Source: a virus
Reading direction: 5' to 3' (one strand)
DNA: 64,000 nt
Virus record (IMG/VR): IMGVR_UViG_3300036828_000667
Coordinates: 1-64,000 of that record
The notes under the pieces were generated by a model. It ran no database searches and had not been told where the DNA came from. It was given only the letters and a program-made list of their open reading frames with translations. Made by a program: the position numbers and the translations under genes. Below, in pieces: positions 18,768 through 28,700 of the stretch; position 1 is the stretch's first letter, and every line of letters starts with the position of its first letter.

Positions 18768-19411
18768 TGAGATCCACCGTTCTTGGCCAGCATGTTGGAA
18801 AGTTCACGTGGACTCTTGCTTAGGTCACTAGTGCCAGCATCAGTAGTATCAGGTGCAGACATCTGATTTTGTATTCCTGTTGTCCCTAGAAGGCTAGTAG
18901 CACCTGTAGTGAGAGAAGATTGGGGCGTTGTCGTAGGAGGGTTGATACCTATAGATGATTGATCTAAGCCAGGACTAATAGGAGGCCTATTCAGGTTATT
19001 GGGACCGACATCGCCGGTCTGATGTTGACCCGTCAAGGACGGTTGACGTAAGCCCGTAGGTGGCTCACTGGATACAGAATTCGTTGTAGTCGTAGATCGA
19101 CTAGAAATATTCCCTAGGTCAGTCGTAGGATTATCATCAGAATAAGTCTTACCAATAAGCTCTCTGAGAACGGAAGAAACTGGGGAAGAGAAACTGGTCA
19201 AGGACTCACCTCGCTTCCTGCTATAAAACGCCGCGAGAGCTTGTTGTCTACGCTTAGCCTTGGACTTTCCCTTAAATCTGGGATCATCGCTGTTAACGAA
19301 GTCCTTTATCCAGGCACCAGCACCACTAGACACTGATAAGGGCATATCTTTACTCCTAGTCACATTACTACGTTGACCAACCATATTAATTGTATTGAGA
19401 ATATAACGCAC
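18764..19411 (-). CDS. putative prohead or assembly protein
   Basis: 215 aa from a GTG start with a GAGG site. Residues about 30-70 contain WIKDFVNSDDPRFKGKSKAK followed by RRQQALAAFYSRKRG, a motif seen in phage prohead-core or scaffold-type proteins. The rest is Ser/Thr/Pro/Gln-rich and disordered. The tandem structured-RNA element lies in its 5' untranslated region. Function inferred weakly. Confidence 0.5.
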   Translation of the reverse strand: MRYILNTINMVGQRSNVTRSKDMPLSVSSGAGAWIKDFVNSDDPRFKGKSKAKRRQQALAAFYSRKRGESLTSFSSPVSSVLRELIGKTYSDDNPTTDLGNISSRSTTTTNSVSSEPPTGLRQPSLTGQHQTGDVGPNNLNRPPISPGLDQSSIGINPPTTTPQSSLTTGATSLLGTTGIQNQMSAPDTTDAGTSDLSKSPRELSNMLAKNGGSQ

Positions 19412-19437
19412 TTAAACATACCTCATTTTCCAGAATG

Positions 19438-19724
19438 TCTCGGGCAAGAGGTATAAGGCAGCGCTGTCTCTAGTTGCCTCTACCTCTTGCCCGCCGTGGG
19501 TCCTTTAGAGGATATGCACTAGGAGCTTCTCGGGTTTATCCTCCAAAGGCACGGGAGTGATCTCGGACAAAGCAGCACAAGGTACAGATACCTTTCCAGA
19601 TGATTCCTTCCTTGTACTACTTTGTCCGCCGTGGTCCCGAAACTAGTATGCGAAAAACGATCACTTAGCACTACGAGCACTGCGAGTACCTTGTGAAATC
19701 GATTTCTAATTTCAGGCACGGGAG
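19438..19724 (-). ncRNA. tandem pair of structured RNA units (unknown class)
   Basis: Two units (about 19438-19557 and 19561-19724) share the plus-strand layout TCTCGG-stem-CCGCCGTGG-stem-GGCACGGGAG. Unit 1: CGGGCAAGAGGTA pairs perfectly with TACCTCTTGCCCG, then CCGTG pairs with CACGG around a 13-bp stem with one mismatch. Unit 2 keeps the junction bases while the stems differ (CGGACAAAG/CTTTGTCCG and CCGTG/CACGG). Different stems with the same pairing indicate selected structure. Flanking genes are minus strand, so the transcript would be the reverse complement. Confidence 0.55.
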
Positions 19725-19726
19725 CT

Positions 19727-19918
19727 TCATTTAATAATCCGTTTCAAGTCAGGAACTTTCCTCTTATTTCGCAATCTCAATTCACTCAACCGGTTCATTA
19801 CCGCCCTTTCGTTACGTCCCCTTGAATTAAGAGACATAGCCAAACAGGCAGGATCTACCTTGACTTTGTCATTATGCCACTGCTTAAGAAATTCATCGTC
19901 CTCTTTAGACCACTTCAT
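19727..19918 (-). CDS. SANT/Myb-like small DNA-binding protein
   Basis: 63 aa from ATG 19918, which overlaps the upstream stop (TGAAATG). Pattern KWSKEDDEFLKQW, a central helix and RNERAVMNRLSELRLR resembles a single Myb/SANT repeat with a basic C-terminus. DNA binding is inferred. The longer frame overlaps the upstream gene fully and is less likely. Confidence 0.5.
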   Translation of the reverse strand: MKWSKEDDEFLKQWHNDKVKVDPACLAMSLNSRGRNERAVMNRLSELRLRNKRKVPDLKRIIK

Positions 19919-19919
19919 T

Positions 19920-20213
19920 TCACTTGGTCTCAGACTCCAGTGGACGTAATGGAGGTAATGGTACTGTTTCGGTTTCGTCCGATTGTAATCCGAAAGTGGT
20001 ATTACTTCTATTACCACTTATACATTGCGACAGTAATGTGTGAATTGACGCAAGATCACGACTACGTACATCAGCTTGCTTTACCAACGCAAAATAGATC
20101 AAGCCCAATAGAGCCATGTTCATGACTACTAGAGCAAGGGATAATGGCTGCGATTTAAGAGAATCCATGAAACTGGCAGCAGCCTTACCAGCCTCTTCAA
20201 CAGGACCAGTCAT
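19920..20213 (-). CDS. small membrane protein (possible holin-type)
   Basis: 97 aa with one transmembrane segment at about residues 24-44 (LSLALVVMNMALLGLIYFAL) after a short N-terminal helix, and a soluble C-terminus with a Pro-rich end. Size and topology allow a lysis or membrane accessory role, but no endolysin is seen nearby, so this stays open. Confidence 0.5.
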   Translation of the reverse strand: MTGPVEEAGKAAASFMDSLKSQPLSLALVVMNMALLGLIYFALVKQADVRSRDLASIHTLLSQCISGNRSNTTFGLQSDETETVPLPPLRPLESETK

Positions 20214-20219
20214 TGGTTA

Positions 20220-20492
20220 TCATCCTGTAGGATGCTTAGAAGCATCTTCAGGTGTCTTTGCCTTATGGTGTTCTTCAGGTGCTTTTGCTTTATGGTCTTC
20301 AGGCTTCTTTGCCTTTACAGGCTCCTCGGGCGGGGGAGGCTCAACATGAACCGGGTAGACCGGCTGATCGTCAACGCCCTCGGGCTGATCGCCGAGCGTG
20401 TGGATCACGGGCCTAATCATCTCGTCCCGAGAATGACGATATTCTGGGAACCCACCATCAGCACCCACGATCTTTTCAACGTATTGAGCCAT
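20220..20492 (-). CDS. acidic/Pro-rich hypothetical protein
   Basis: 90 aa. C-terminal half is low complexity, with Pro-rich segments and a repeated K-A-K-x-P-E-[DE]-H-x-K-A-K unit. Likely disordered. No family recognised. Confidence 0.45.
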   Translation of the reverse strand: MAQYVEKIVGADGGFPEYRHSRDEMIRPVIHTLGDQPEGVDDQPVYPVHVEPPPPEEPVKAKKPEDHKAKAPEEHHKAKTPEDASKHPTG

Positions 20493-20547
20493 TGGTCATC
20501 TCCTTTGTTGACAAGACTACCTCAATAGGTGTTAAAAGCTTCTTCTA

Positions 20548-20616
20548 CGGACCATTCCGATCCGAAGCCAGCCCCACCGTGCCTATCCCCTCCCCAGCGA
20601 ACCGAACCACACACAC
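20548..20616 (-). repeat. GNNNG pentamer array, 14 units with one 4-nt unit
   Basis: On the minus strand from 20616: GTGTG-TGTG-GTTCG-GTTCG, then ten more units. A single 1-nt slip occurs after the first unit. Preceded by TAAA, like other copies that lack a hairpin. Confidence 0.75.
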
Positions 20617-20626
20617 TTTATCACGA

Positions 20627-20836
20627 TCACACACTATCCTGGGGCACGTCTCTAACTCTAGTCCAAGAATCACTACTCTTGGTATAGAACCAAACGCTAG
20701 CGTCGTCACACAAAGCGACTATCGGATTAACTTCGGACCCCTGTGAAACCTGGACAACTTTTCTAGTCTTACCAGGAGGATTAGGTTGCTGAGGTGCCAT
20801 GTTCATCCAACCTTCTATCCATACGCGTGTCATCAT
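20627..20836 (-). CDS. hypothetical small protein
   Basis: 69 aa; a WFYTKSSDSWTRVRDVP end suggests a small beta domain such as those in fiber-associated proteins. Start at 20836 follows AAGGACAAGG; ATG at 20800 is an alternative with AGAAGG upstream. Confidence 0.45.
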   Translation of the reverse strand: MMTRVWIEGWMNMAPQQPNPPGKTRKVVQVSQGSEVNPIVALCDDASVWFYTKSSDSWTRVRDVPQDSV

Positions 20837-20846
20837 GACCTTGTCC

Positions 20847-21083
20847 TTAGATGGTGTGGCGTATTAAATACTTTCCAACTAGAAAACATAGTTCATTTAC
20901 TATCAGACAGGTAACAATCACTGTAATGCCAGTAAGAGTACCAACACCCGCTTTCTGCAATAGAACGGCAGCAACAATTGCAAGTACCAACCCAAGGAGG
21001 ACAAGTACTACCAATGAGCGCTGAAGTCCTTGTAGAAAGCCCGTGACTCCGCTTATCCCTAGTAACGTAAAGGTAAGTTTCAT
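20847..21083 (-). CDS. small membrane protein with two transmembrane segments
   Basis: 78 aa, nearly all hydrophobic: segments at about residues 22-44 and 48-70 with a short turn. Holin-like in size and topology, yet no lysin gene adjoins. Start ATG 21083 follows a GGGGAAAC ribosome site. Confidence 0.5.
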   Translation of the reverse strand: MKLTFTLLGISGVTGFLQGLQRSLVVLVLLGLVLAIVAAVLLQKAGVGTLTGITVIVTCLIVNELCFLVGKYLIRHTI

Positions 21084-21104
21084 ATTGTTTCCCCATTGTT
21101 ACAG

Positions 21105-24100
21105 TCACGCAGCCATTTTAGTTTTAAAGGTGTACTCAATACGCCCTTTAACTGTAATATAAGCAGATGGATCAGCTGACCTAATCCATACGATCTCACG
21201 ATCGGCTATCAAGTGTATATCGCCTTGATTGTCTACCGAGTATGGCATAGTCGGAGTGATATCAAGTGATGGAGTATATGCTATGAAACACTCACCACGT
21301 CTGACTTCAAGAACTATGCCTATTGCAATATCTTGAACTAATCCAGACGCTATAGGTATCCAATCGCCCTTGACGTTGATCCACTCAAACGACAACATTC
21401 CCCCAGGCTGGAGGAAGTTTGGAAGATACCAGAATTTATTGGTAACGTATCCCCAGACTTGAGAAGTCTTAATATAAGCTAGAACACCACGTAGCTTACC
21501 AGCAATCGTAGTAACCAACGATCTACTATATAGAGATAGAGTTAGATAGACTGATCTAGATCCTTGGACAACCTGTGTCTGAGAAAGACGGATTAGTACC
21601 TCAATAGCAGTTTTAAGGAAATTCTGATTGATAACGATATTGACAATATGAGCCACAGTACCCTTAACTAATAAAATAGAAGAGTCGTATATCAATACGA
21701 TCTTAGCACGGTTCGGCCTGGGAAGCAAGAGGATTTCCCCTGAGACAAGGCCTACCCTCTTGACGACCGAAACAAGTCGCTGCACACTCTCAGCCTGAAT
21801 AAACGACACCAGCCTTCTGGCAATAGAGCTTCTCGTTATAATCTGAGACTGGAAGAGTAAGAACTGGCGAAGAGACGATCTGAGAGAGACCAACGTCTCT
21901 GGACTTACTACAGACAAAGACCTTGTAAATAGCTTACCAAAAGAACTGGTTAACACCCCATGACTAACAAACGTAGCTAGCCTGGACAACAGCTTAACAG
22001 CAGACACCAACTCAGATTGAGTCACAGCAATGATTCGACTTGGTATCTTTCCTATCGCAACGACACTAGAGTTTATAAAAGAGAGTGTCCTGTAGAATGA
22101 GACCATAGCAACTCTAGTAACAATCTCAGGATGCAATATGGATACGGTTTTTAGAAATGCTCTTTGGTTAAACTGAGTAACCACTTCGTGGCTAACGAAG
22201 GAAGCCAGTCTACCTGTCAGTCTAATCAATGAGTAGAGTTGAGACTGAGTGAGTGTTGTAAGCCGACCGACAACCCTAGAGACCGAAGCGACCTGCGACT
22301 GAGCAAATACTGCTAGCTCTGGACGCGTAACCTGACGAGTAATCAGTTGTCCAATCAGTGTAGACAAGGTCTTAAAAAATGCCTTCTGATTGAACTGAGT
22401 TACAATCTCGGGACTAGAGAACTGTTTGATCCTACTAAATACCTTAACTAGACTAATAGCTTCACTTGAAACCAGAGACCTTATACTAGTAATCGCTCTA
22501 GCGGACGACAGTATCTGAGACTGTTGAAATATCCCGTAAGCTGTATTCCTGGTAGACATAAGTATGGATATAGCTGTATGAACTATTATAGTTCTACTTG
22601 TCAAAGTTATATGTGTAATGAATTCTCCAGTCGAGAAGGTAAAGGTTTTGGTAGTTGAAATTGCCCTAGTGAAAATTTGTGGATTCGTAGTTAGAATCGA
22701 CTGTAGTTTAGTTCTGATAGCTGAATAAGTCAGAACTTCTGCGAGTGTAGTCTTGACGATCTTAACAGCCTGACGTACGGCTGTAAGAGCTTCACTGCTG
22801 GTAGCGACGATCGACCGAGTGACAACCCTAACTAAGAAGACGGCTTCAGAGCTAGCCAACGTCAACATACGCGAAGACAGCCTAACCAGAGACAAGAATT
22901 CAGAACTGGTTAAGGTAACAGTCCTAAAGAACGTTTTGATTTGACTTAAAGACAAACTCTCACTAATCGATAGGGTAACTACTCTAAACCTACTAGAGAC
23001 CCTGGCTAATGTCAGAGACTCAGGACTTGCAGTAGTTATAACATGAGAAACACTACCTATAACATCTGCATACAATTCAGAACTAGTAATAGATATTGTA
23101 CGTAGTAAGCTCTTGACTCTAGTCAGGGTTAATACTTCATTGGTAATCACTGTTATAATACGGGAAATACTACCTATTACGTCTGCATACAATTGAGAGC
23201 TAACAAGAGATATGAGTTTTTGGTTTACTACTACACCGGACTGAAACTGCGTAACTGCAGTTACTAGTTCTCCAATCGAGAATACCCTGAATCTACCAGG
23301 AATCTTAGCTAGTGTAAGTGTTTCTCCACTAACGACAGCTACGATATGTGAAATGCTACGTATTATACCAGCATACAATTCAGAGCTAGTAAGAGTTATG
23401 GTACGTAGTAAGCTCTTGACTCTAGTCAGGGTTAATACTTCACTGCTAGTAACTATTATAATATGAGAAATACTACCTATAACATCTGCATACAATTGAG
23501 AGCTAGTAAGATATATCGTGCGTAGTAGACTCTTAATTCTAGTCAGAGTCAGTACTTCATTGCTAGTCACTGTTATGATATGAGAAACACTATCTATTAC
23601 ATCAGAGTAGAATTCGGAACTGGTAATAGATACGATATGAATATACTGTCTAACTGTAGTTATCGTCTCGACTATCGACAACGTGATTGTTCTAAACTTA
23701 CTTGAAATCCTAGCGAGTGTAAGTATCTCTGGACTAGAAATCTGTAAGAACTTGGCAGTAATCTTTGCAGTAACTCTAGAGACTAATTCAGGATCGACGA
23801 AGACCAGCATCTTAGTAACTGATCTAATAAGATACACAGCCGAAGAATTGAAGAAAACCGTAACTCTCGATATGCTCATAACAAATTTTGATAGACTAGG
23901 TTGAATAACAAGTAACTTACCTGTTACGTTCTTATTAACGAAGTTAGCCCCAGTAATCATAGAAAGCATAGGGTTAATCGTAACAAGCTTTCGAGTACCA
24001 AAGGTTTGATACGTTGGAATAGCAGTTAGTGTCTCCGCAATCGACAACGTAACCGTCCTAAACCTACTAGAAATGCTGAATAGCGTAAACGCCTCTGGAT

Positions 24101-25025
24101 TAAATACGCCTAAAACTCTAGATATATTCGATATCCTAGTAAGACTCTCAGAACTCGTTAAAGTTATTGTCCTAAAACTCTGTACAGATCGTATACCAGT
24201 AACTACCTGATGTGAAGTTATAGTAGTAATTGCTTTCTGACGTAGAATAGATCGTATACCAGTAACTGCCGGATGTGAAGTTATAGTAGTAATTGCTTTC
24301 TGACGTAGAATAGATCGTATACCAGTAACTGCCAGATGCAAAGGTGCAACTGTTATCGGCAGTTGGGTTACAACTGGACCACCACCACCAGAAAAATCAG
24401 GTGTAACAATAGTAGCTGTACCAATTCTAAATAGTACGTCAGAGCTACCGTTAGCACTTGCTGTAGTCAGTACCCATTCAAGCTGAATGAACAAATACTC
24501 ATTACTCAATACTATAGGAGATCCGCTGTTCATAACAATCGTTATACTAGAATTAGTGTCTACAGTAGTTGATAAGGTAATATTCGCACATTGAAAAGTT
24601 GCTTGTAACTTAGTAGCTGCAGAACCATCGGCATTTGCCGATTTCCATACCTGGGCAGCAATATTCCCAATAGCGCCAGCTACAGTAGCACGCATATTAA
24701 AATTAAAAGTCCAAGCTGTGCCTGCAAAAGTACCTGTATATGCCGGAGTTATAAAACTATCACCAGCCCCAGCATTAGTAGCATCACTACCTTTTGTTGG
24801 ACCGGAAGAAAAAATACCAATTGGATCAGTAAAAGCAGAAGCTGAAGAAGTAGATGATGCGCCTAACCTAGAAGCAAAATATGGCGTACTAGTAGAAGTA
24901 GTACCTACAAGCCAGCCATAGGTGGAGTTGGCTGCAGTCGGAGCAGTACCGCCATCTTGTAATTGACCAAAGAAATTAGGTGACGGAGCAGCCGTACCAA
25001 GGATATACAGTGTTTTAATAGCCAC
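21105..25025 (-). CDS. giant repetitive protein with N- and C-terminal domains, putative fiber
   Basis: 1306 aa. Residues 1-215 form a beta-type domain (Gly/Ser/Thr-rich). About residues 230-1180 consist of 18-20-residue repeats such as TSSELYADVIGSISHIITV and SSEVLTLTRVKSLLRTI. The last ~120 residues change to a mixed domain with Trp and acidic residues (FLQPGGMLSFEWINVKGDW), which could be a receptor-binding or capping end. Shares the TKNVTGKL-type motif and repeat style with the 1577-aa protein. GTG start at 25025 directly abuts a 14-codon ORF. The fiber role is inferred. Confidence 0.65.
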   Translation of the reverse strand: MAIKTLYILGTAAPSPNFFGQLQDGGTAPTAANSTYGWLVGTTSTSTPYFASRLGASSTSSASAFTDPIGIFSSGPTKGSDATNAGAGDSFITPAYTGTFAGTAWTFNFNMRATVAGAIGNIAAQVWKSANADGSAATKLQATFQCANITLSTTVDTNSSITIVMNSGSPIVLSNEYLFIQLEWVLTTASANGSSDVLFRIGTATIVTPDFSGGGGPVVTQLPITVAPLHLAVTGIRSILRQKAITTITSHPAVTGIRSILRQKAITTITSHQVVTGIRSVQSFRTITLTSSESLTRISNISRVLGVFNPEAFTLFSISSRFRTVTLSIAETLTAIPTYQTFGTRKLVTINPMLSMITGANFVNKNVTGKLLVIQPSLSKFVMSISRVTVFFNSSAVYLIRSVTKMLVFVDPELVSRVTAKITAKFLQISSPEILTLARISSKFRTITLSIVETITTVRQYIHIVSITSSEFYSDVIDSVSHIITVTSNEVLTLTRIKSLLRTIYLTSSQLYADVIGSISHIIIVTSSEVLTLTRVKSLLRTITLTSSELYAGIIRSISHIVAVVSGETLTLAKIPGRFRVFSIGELVTAVTQFQSGVVVNQKLISLVSSQLYADVIGSISRIITVITNEVLTLTRVKSLLRTISITSSELYADVIGSVSHVITTASPESLTLARVSSRFRVVTLSISESLSLSQIKTFFRTVTLTSSEFLSLVRLSSRMLTLASSEAVFLVRVVTRSIVATSSEALTAVRQAVKIVKTTLAEVLTYSAIRTKLQSILTTNPQIFTRAISTTKTFTFSTGEFITHITLTSRTIIVHTAISILMSTRNTAYGIFQQSQILSSARAITSIRSLVSSEAISLVKVFSRIKQFSSPEIVTQFNQKAFFKTLSTLIGQLITRQVTRPELAVFAQSQVASVSRVVGRLTTLTQSQLYSLIRLTGRLASFVSHEVVTQFNQRAFLKTVSILHPEIVTRVAMVSFYRTLSFINSSVVAIGKIPSRIIAVTQSELVSAVKLLSRLATFVSHGVLTSSFGKLFTRSLSVVSPETLVSLRSSLRQFLLFQSQIITRSSIARRLVSFIQAESVQRLVSVVKRVGLVSGEILLLPRPNRAKIVLIYDSSILLVKGTVAHIVNIVINQNFLKTAIEVLIRLSQTQVVQGSRSVYLTLSLYSRSLVTTIAGKLRGVLAYIKTSQVWGYVTNKFWYLPNFLQPGGMLSFEWINVKGDWIPIASGLVQDIAIGIVLEVRRGECFIAYTPSLDITPTMPYSVDNQGDIHLIADREIVWIRSADPSAYITVKGRIEYTFKTKMAA

Positions 25026-25070
25026 TTAGTCAATCCAAGTAAAACTATATGTAGACCTTACCCAAGGCAT
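25026..25070 (-). CDS. 14-codon ORF abutting the giant fiber gene
   Basis: ATG at 25070 to TAA at 25026 (MPWVRSTYSFTWID). The stop touches the GTG start of the 1306-aa gene (TAAGTG), which would allow translational coupling. No strong ribosome site beyond GAGAGA. Could be a real micropeptide or chance. Confidence 0.25.
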   Translation of the reverse strand: MPWVRSTYSFTWID

Positions 25071-25081
25071 TACACATCTCT

Positions 25082-25783
25082 CTAAGACACGTTCCACTGA
25101 GTCTGAGTAGGCCAGCTGTATACGAGAGGCCATGGTAATGTTGGAGGAGTAAACCCACCTACAGGAAATATCGCTGTATTTGATATTCTGAGTTCGTCAA
25201 TGTAACCATTAAAAGGAGAGCCAGCAGTAGGGAAGACACTATTTCCTATTCCTACGCTAGCGGTTGCAGTACCAATATTCTGAGTGCTAACACCACTCCC
25301 GCTTGCTGACGGTACGCCATTAAGAAACCCAGTTACGTTATTAGAACTGTCTCTTTGCCATGCGACGTGATACCACGTACCTGTAACAGGTGTAAAATCA
25401 ATATGAAAAAAGTGAGTACCGGGTTGATCACTGAAATACAAATTAAGACCACCCCCTGTAATCCAATTGATAATATTAGTACCCATACCTAACATACATA
25501 TATTACCAGCTGTTGAATTCCAATTAACCCAAAAATCAAAAGTAAAAGGCGAACCAGACGGGAAATAGAAATCAGGACTAGGATCTATGGCTAAACCATC
25601 ATAATTACCACCTGTAGTGCAATTTAGTGATCCACTACCAAAGTAAGCGTTACTAGATATTGTACCGACACCTCCCTGAACACTGTATGGCGCTACATTG
25701 TGTCCATTACCAGAGACATCAGTAAAGGTGCTAGAACCTGGGGGACCATCGAAATGGCAAACGAACAGAGGATTAGTAGCCAT
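25082..25783 (-). CDS. LamG/concanavalin-like carbohydrate-binding protein
   Basis: 233 aa with a laminin-G-like lectin fold: LFVCHFDG start, FGSGSLNC, FTFDFWVNWN, WYHVAWQRDSSNNVTGFLNG and YIDELRISNTAIF, the standard order of strands in LamG domains. Phages use such domains on spikes and fibers to bind surface sugars. Its start overlaps the stop of the following 1010-aa spike. Confidence 0.85.
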   Translation of the reverse strand: MATNPLFVCHFDGPPGSSTFTDVSGNGHNVAPYSVQGGVGTISSNAYFGSGSLNCTTGGNYDGLAIDPSPDFYFPSGSPFTFDFWVNWNSTAGNICMLGMGTNIINWITGGGLNLYFSDQPGTHFFHIDFTPVTGTWYHVAWQRDSSNNVTGFLNGVPSASGSGVSTQNIGTATASVGIGNSVFPTAGSPFNGYIDELRISNTAIFPVGGFTPPTLPWPLVYSWPTQTQWNVS

Positions 25784-28700
25784 TATGAAGCATAACCATA
25801 GGACGAGCCATCGGCTATGATCTTAGAATGATCATCAGTAGTCCCCAACCATTGCCAGCAGTTAAACTTTGTGATCCCTTGGTCAGTTTTAAGAAAAACA
25901 TCTACGATTGGAGTCTGGGATAGAGGACCGCCTTGGCCTCCTCCAGTTGCTCCAGTCATACTGAACGAAACAACATCAGATAACCAATTAGCAAAACCTG
26001 AAAAGGAGTCAGCACCAACCCCACCACTCGGACCAGTTCTAGTAATAGTTCTTAACCCAGCCTGAGTTAGATCAATAGTAGCTGTAAAGTTGTTCTGGAT
26101 TAAATTGGAATCAAAAGCATTTGATGTTATACTAAAACGAAGACTGCTTGAACCTGTATAGATTGCTGGTCTGAGCACGTTTATGAGAAACGTATCAACG
26201 TTTCCCCACAAAATCATAGCATCAACGTAACCTGCGATAGACTCTTGCCAACCAAAGAATTCACGACGGCCTCGACTGAACAAAGGATCTTCAATAGAGC
26301 CATTTAGATCAGCAATCATACGTCCGCCTGTATTTCCAAATGCTGTCAACCTAGGCATTGGATGAGGACGGAATTTCAGAGCATTAGACACAGCAGTAAC
26401 AGTACCAGTAGCCGCAGAAAGATTAACTGGAGAACCGCCTTTCGAGGTGGCTACTTGAAATTGTCCCGTTGTCATACCAGCTGATAACACATAAAATGTC
26501 GTACTTTGATCAACAGGAAAAGTGCCGGTTGTTGTAAAATGGACAGGAGTATCAACAGATAAACTATGACCTGACCACAAAACAAAATTACCAGAAAATG
26601 TAACTGTAGATTTAGTACTGTTTCCAACAGGCTTTGATGTTAGAGTCGTCTCGAAACAGAAGTTGTTACTACCATCAGTAAAGATATTACCAACCATAAA
26701 TGGAGCACCCATATTCGCATGGACGCCTGCCATATCAGTAACAAACATTTTATGACCAGGAATAGCCCATTGGTTTATATTAGCCATTGAAGTGAGCGGA
26801 ATACGGAATGTACCATTGTCCCACGTGAACCTCTCGATCATATTATAAATCGCGGTAGGGCCGTTAGCATCGTCGAAGCGAGTAACAATATCAACTTTGT
26901 TAATTTCATTACCAAGCAATAAACAACTCTCTGTCACACCAAAAGTAGGACCAAATACCATATTTTGAATTTTACTTTCTTTGAACACGTTTCTTTTGAC
27001 AGTACCATACATACCAGCAAATTTGCAACCTTGTACACTAAGAACATTAGTAGCAGCACTAGCAAGATTAAGGCTAATATTTGTACCCTCGCAATGTTTA
27101 TATTCTAAATATTCTATGTTCTTATCTACCTCAATCCCGGTATTATCACCACAAACTCGACATCGTTCGAAGATCACACGTTTAGAGGTGCTAGGTTGTA
27201 ACCCCTGGCCATCTAAGGCACAGTCCTCAAATTTGACGAATCTGCCAGTCGCTATACTAGGTCCCCAGGGCTCTAAGGCACGAAAACCTCTAAATATTTG
27301 CTCTTGATCCCAGCCTGCACCCAACGCATAAATACCAGCTGGTCCTATTGGAGCATATTGATTTCCTCCGTCATTAGTACCAGGAAAAATCATAGGCCAT
27401 TTAGCTGAGAAGCTACAATACGTAGGTTCACTAATAGTGACAGCACCAGAAGAGTTAATCGCTATGATCTTGACATACTGACACACACCAAAATTAGGTG
27501 GGTTTGAGGCATTTACAACACTAGGATCAACAGGATTAGCTACATAGAAATTTTGTGTGTCTATCCCAGCAACTCGAATCCATTGACCAACATAAAAAAG
27601 ATTATATCTAGTAGGATCTTTAAGCTGGAGAACTGTAGAACCATGCTGGACTGAGTTGATAAGAGCCCACTGTCCAAAAGCAGCAGCATCAGTATTACCA
27701 CAGGATAACTGATCAAATACCGCACCATAAGCCTCTATAAGCATTTTCCTCTGAGAACCACTTCCTGGAACATAAGCGATTTCGTGAGGAAATCTATAAT
27801 ATCCAGGAGGAATAACAGTCTTCACCCACTCTCTATTCAGTGGAGTAACAAACAATGGATTAGAGAAACCAGTGTGATTACCCTGACCACCATCTGAAAA
27901 TGTAATAACTGATCCACCTGGAGTAGTTGATATCTTGAACGAAGTCCCAGGAACAAGCCCAGTTGCTGAAGCATAGAATAATGTAAGCTTGCATGGTTGA
28001 GTAGGTGAAATAAGGTTTTGAGGTAATGCTTGATCTGATACAAAGCAAACTGGAGTATTAGCTGTGATGTTATGACCGCTCCATTGTACGTCTGAGCCTG
28101 AGAACGTCACAGGACCATAAATGCCTGAAGCACCTCCGCTAGTGCTGACTGGCACGTTAGGAGGACTAGGAAGGACACCTCCGACTTGCCATGCATTATC
28201 AGCTGAGAATGAAAACGTATCCTTCGTGAAGTGTTGTCCAGGAGTACCTTGTGTGTAGTCGAGTACATAGTATGGCTGAAGAAGAGTTATTCCTGATGGG
28301 GCTGGCATACCTCCAGGTATGAAACAAAAACAGTCATTGCGTCTCATATCATGGTTAGGCCAATGAACGACAGTCGTACCGCCGCTATCGATAGTTACAG
28401 GATAACTACCACTTCTAACTTGCCGAGAGATCGAAGATGCCCAATCCCACCAAGGACCAGAAGTACCATCTATCACTTGATTCCATGTGACACCGTCCCC
28501 ATGAACCCCATAATCTCCAACATTCAATACAGGTAACTGTCCGGTAACTCTTTCCCAGTATTTACCGTCAGCAGACTGGACATTGTTAAACATTGGTCCT
28601 TGTGTTGTAGCTGGTTTCCAGAAACAGAAACCTTCCTTGTCACCAATCCCCAATGTGACTACGAAGCTCATACCAGGGTCTAATGTAGCTGCCTGTAACT

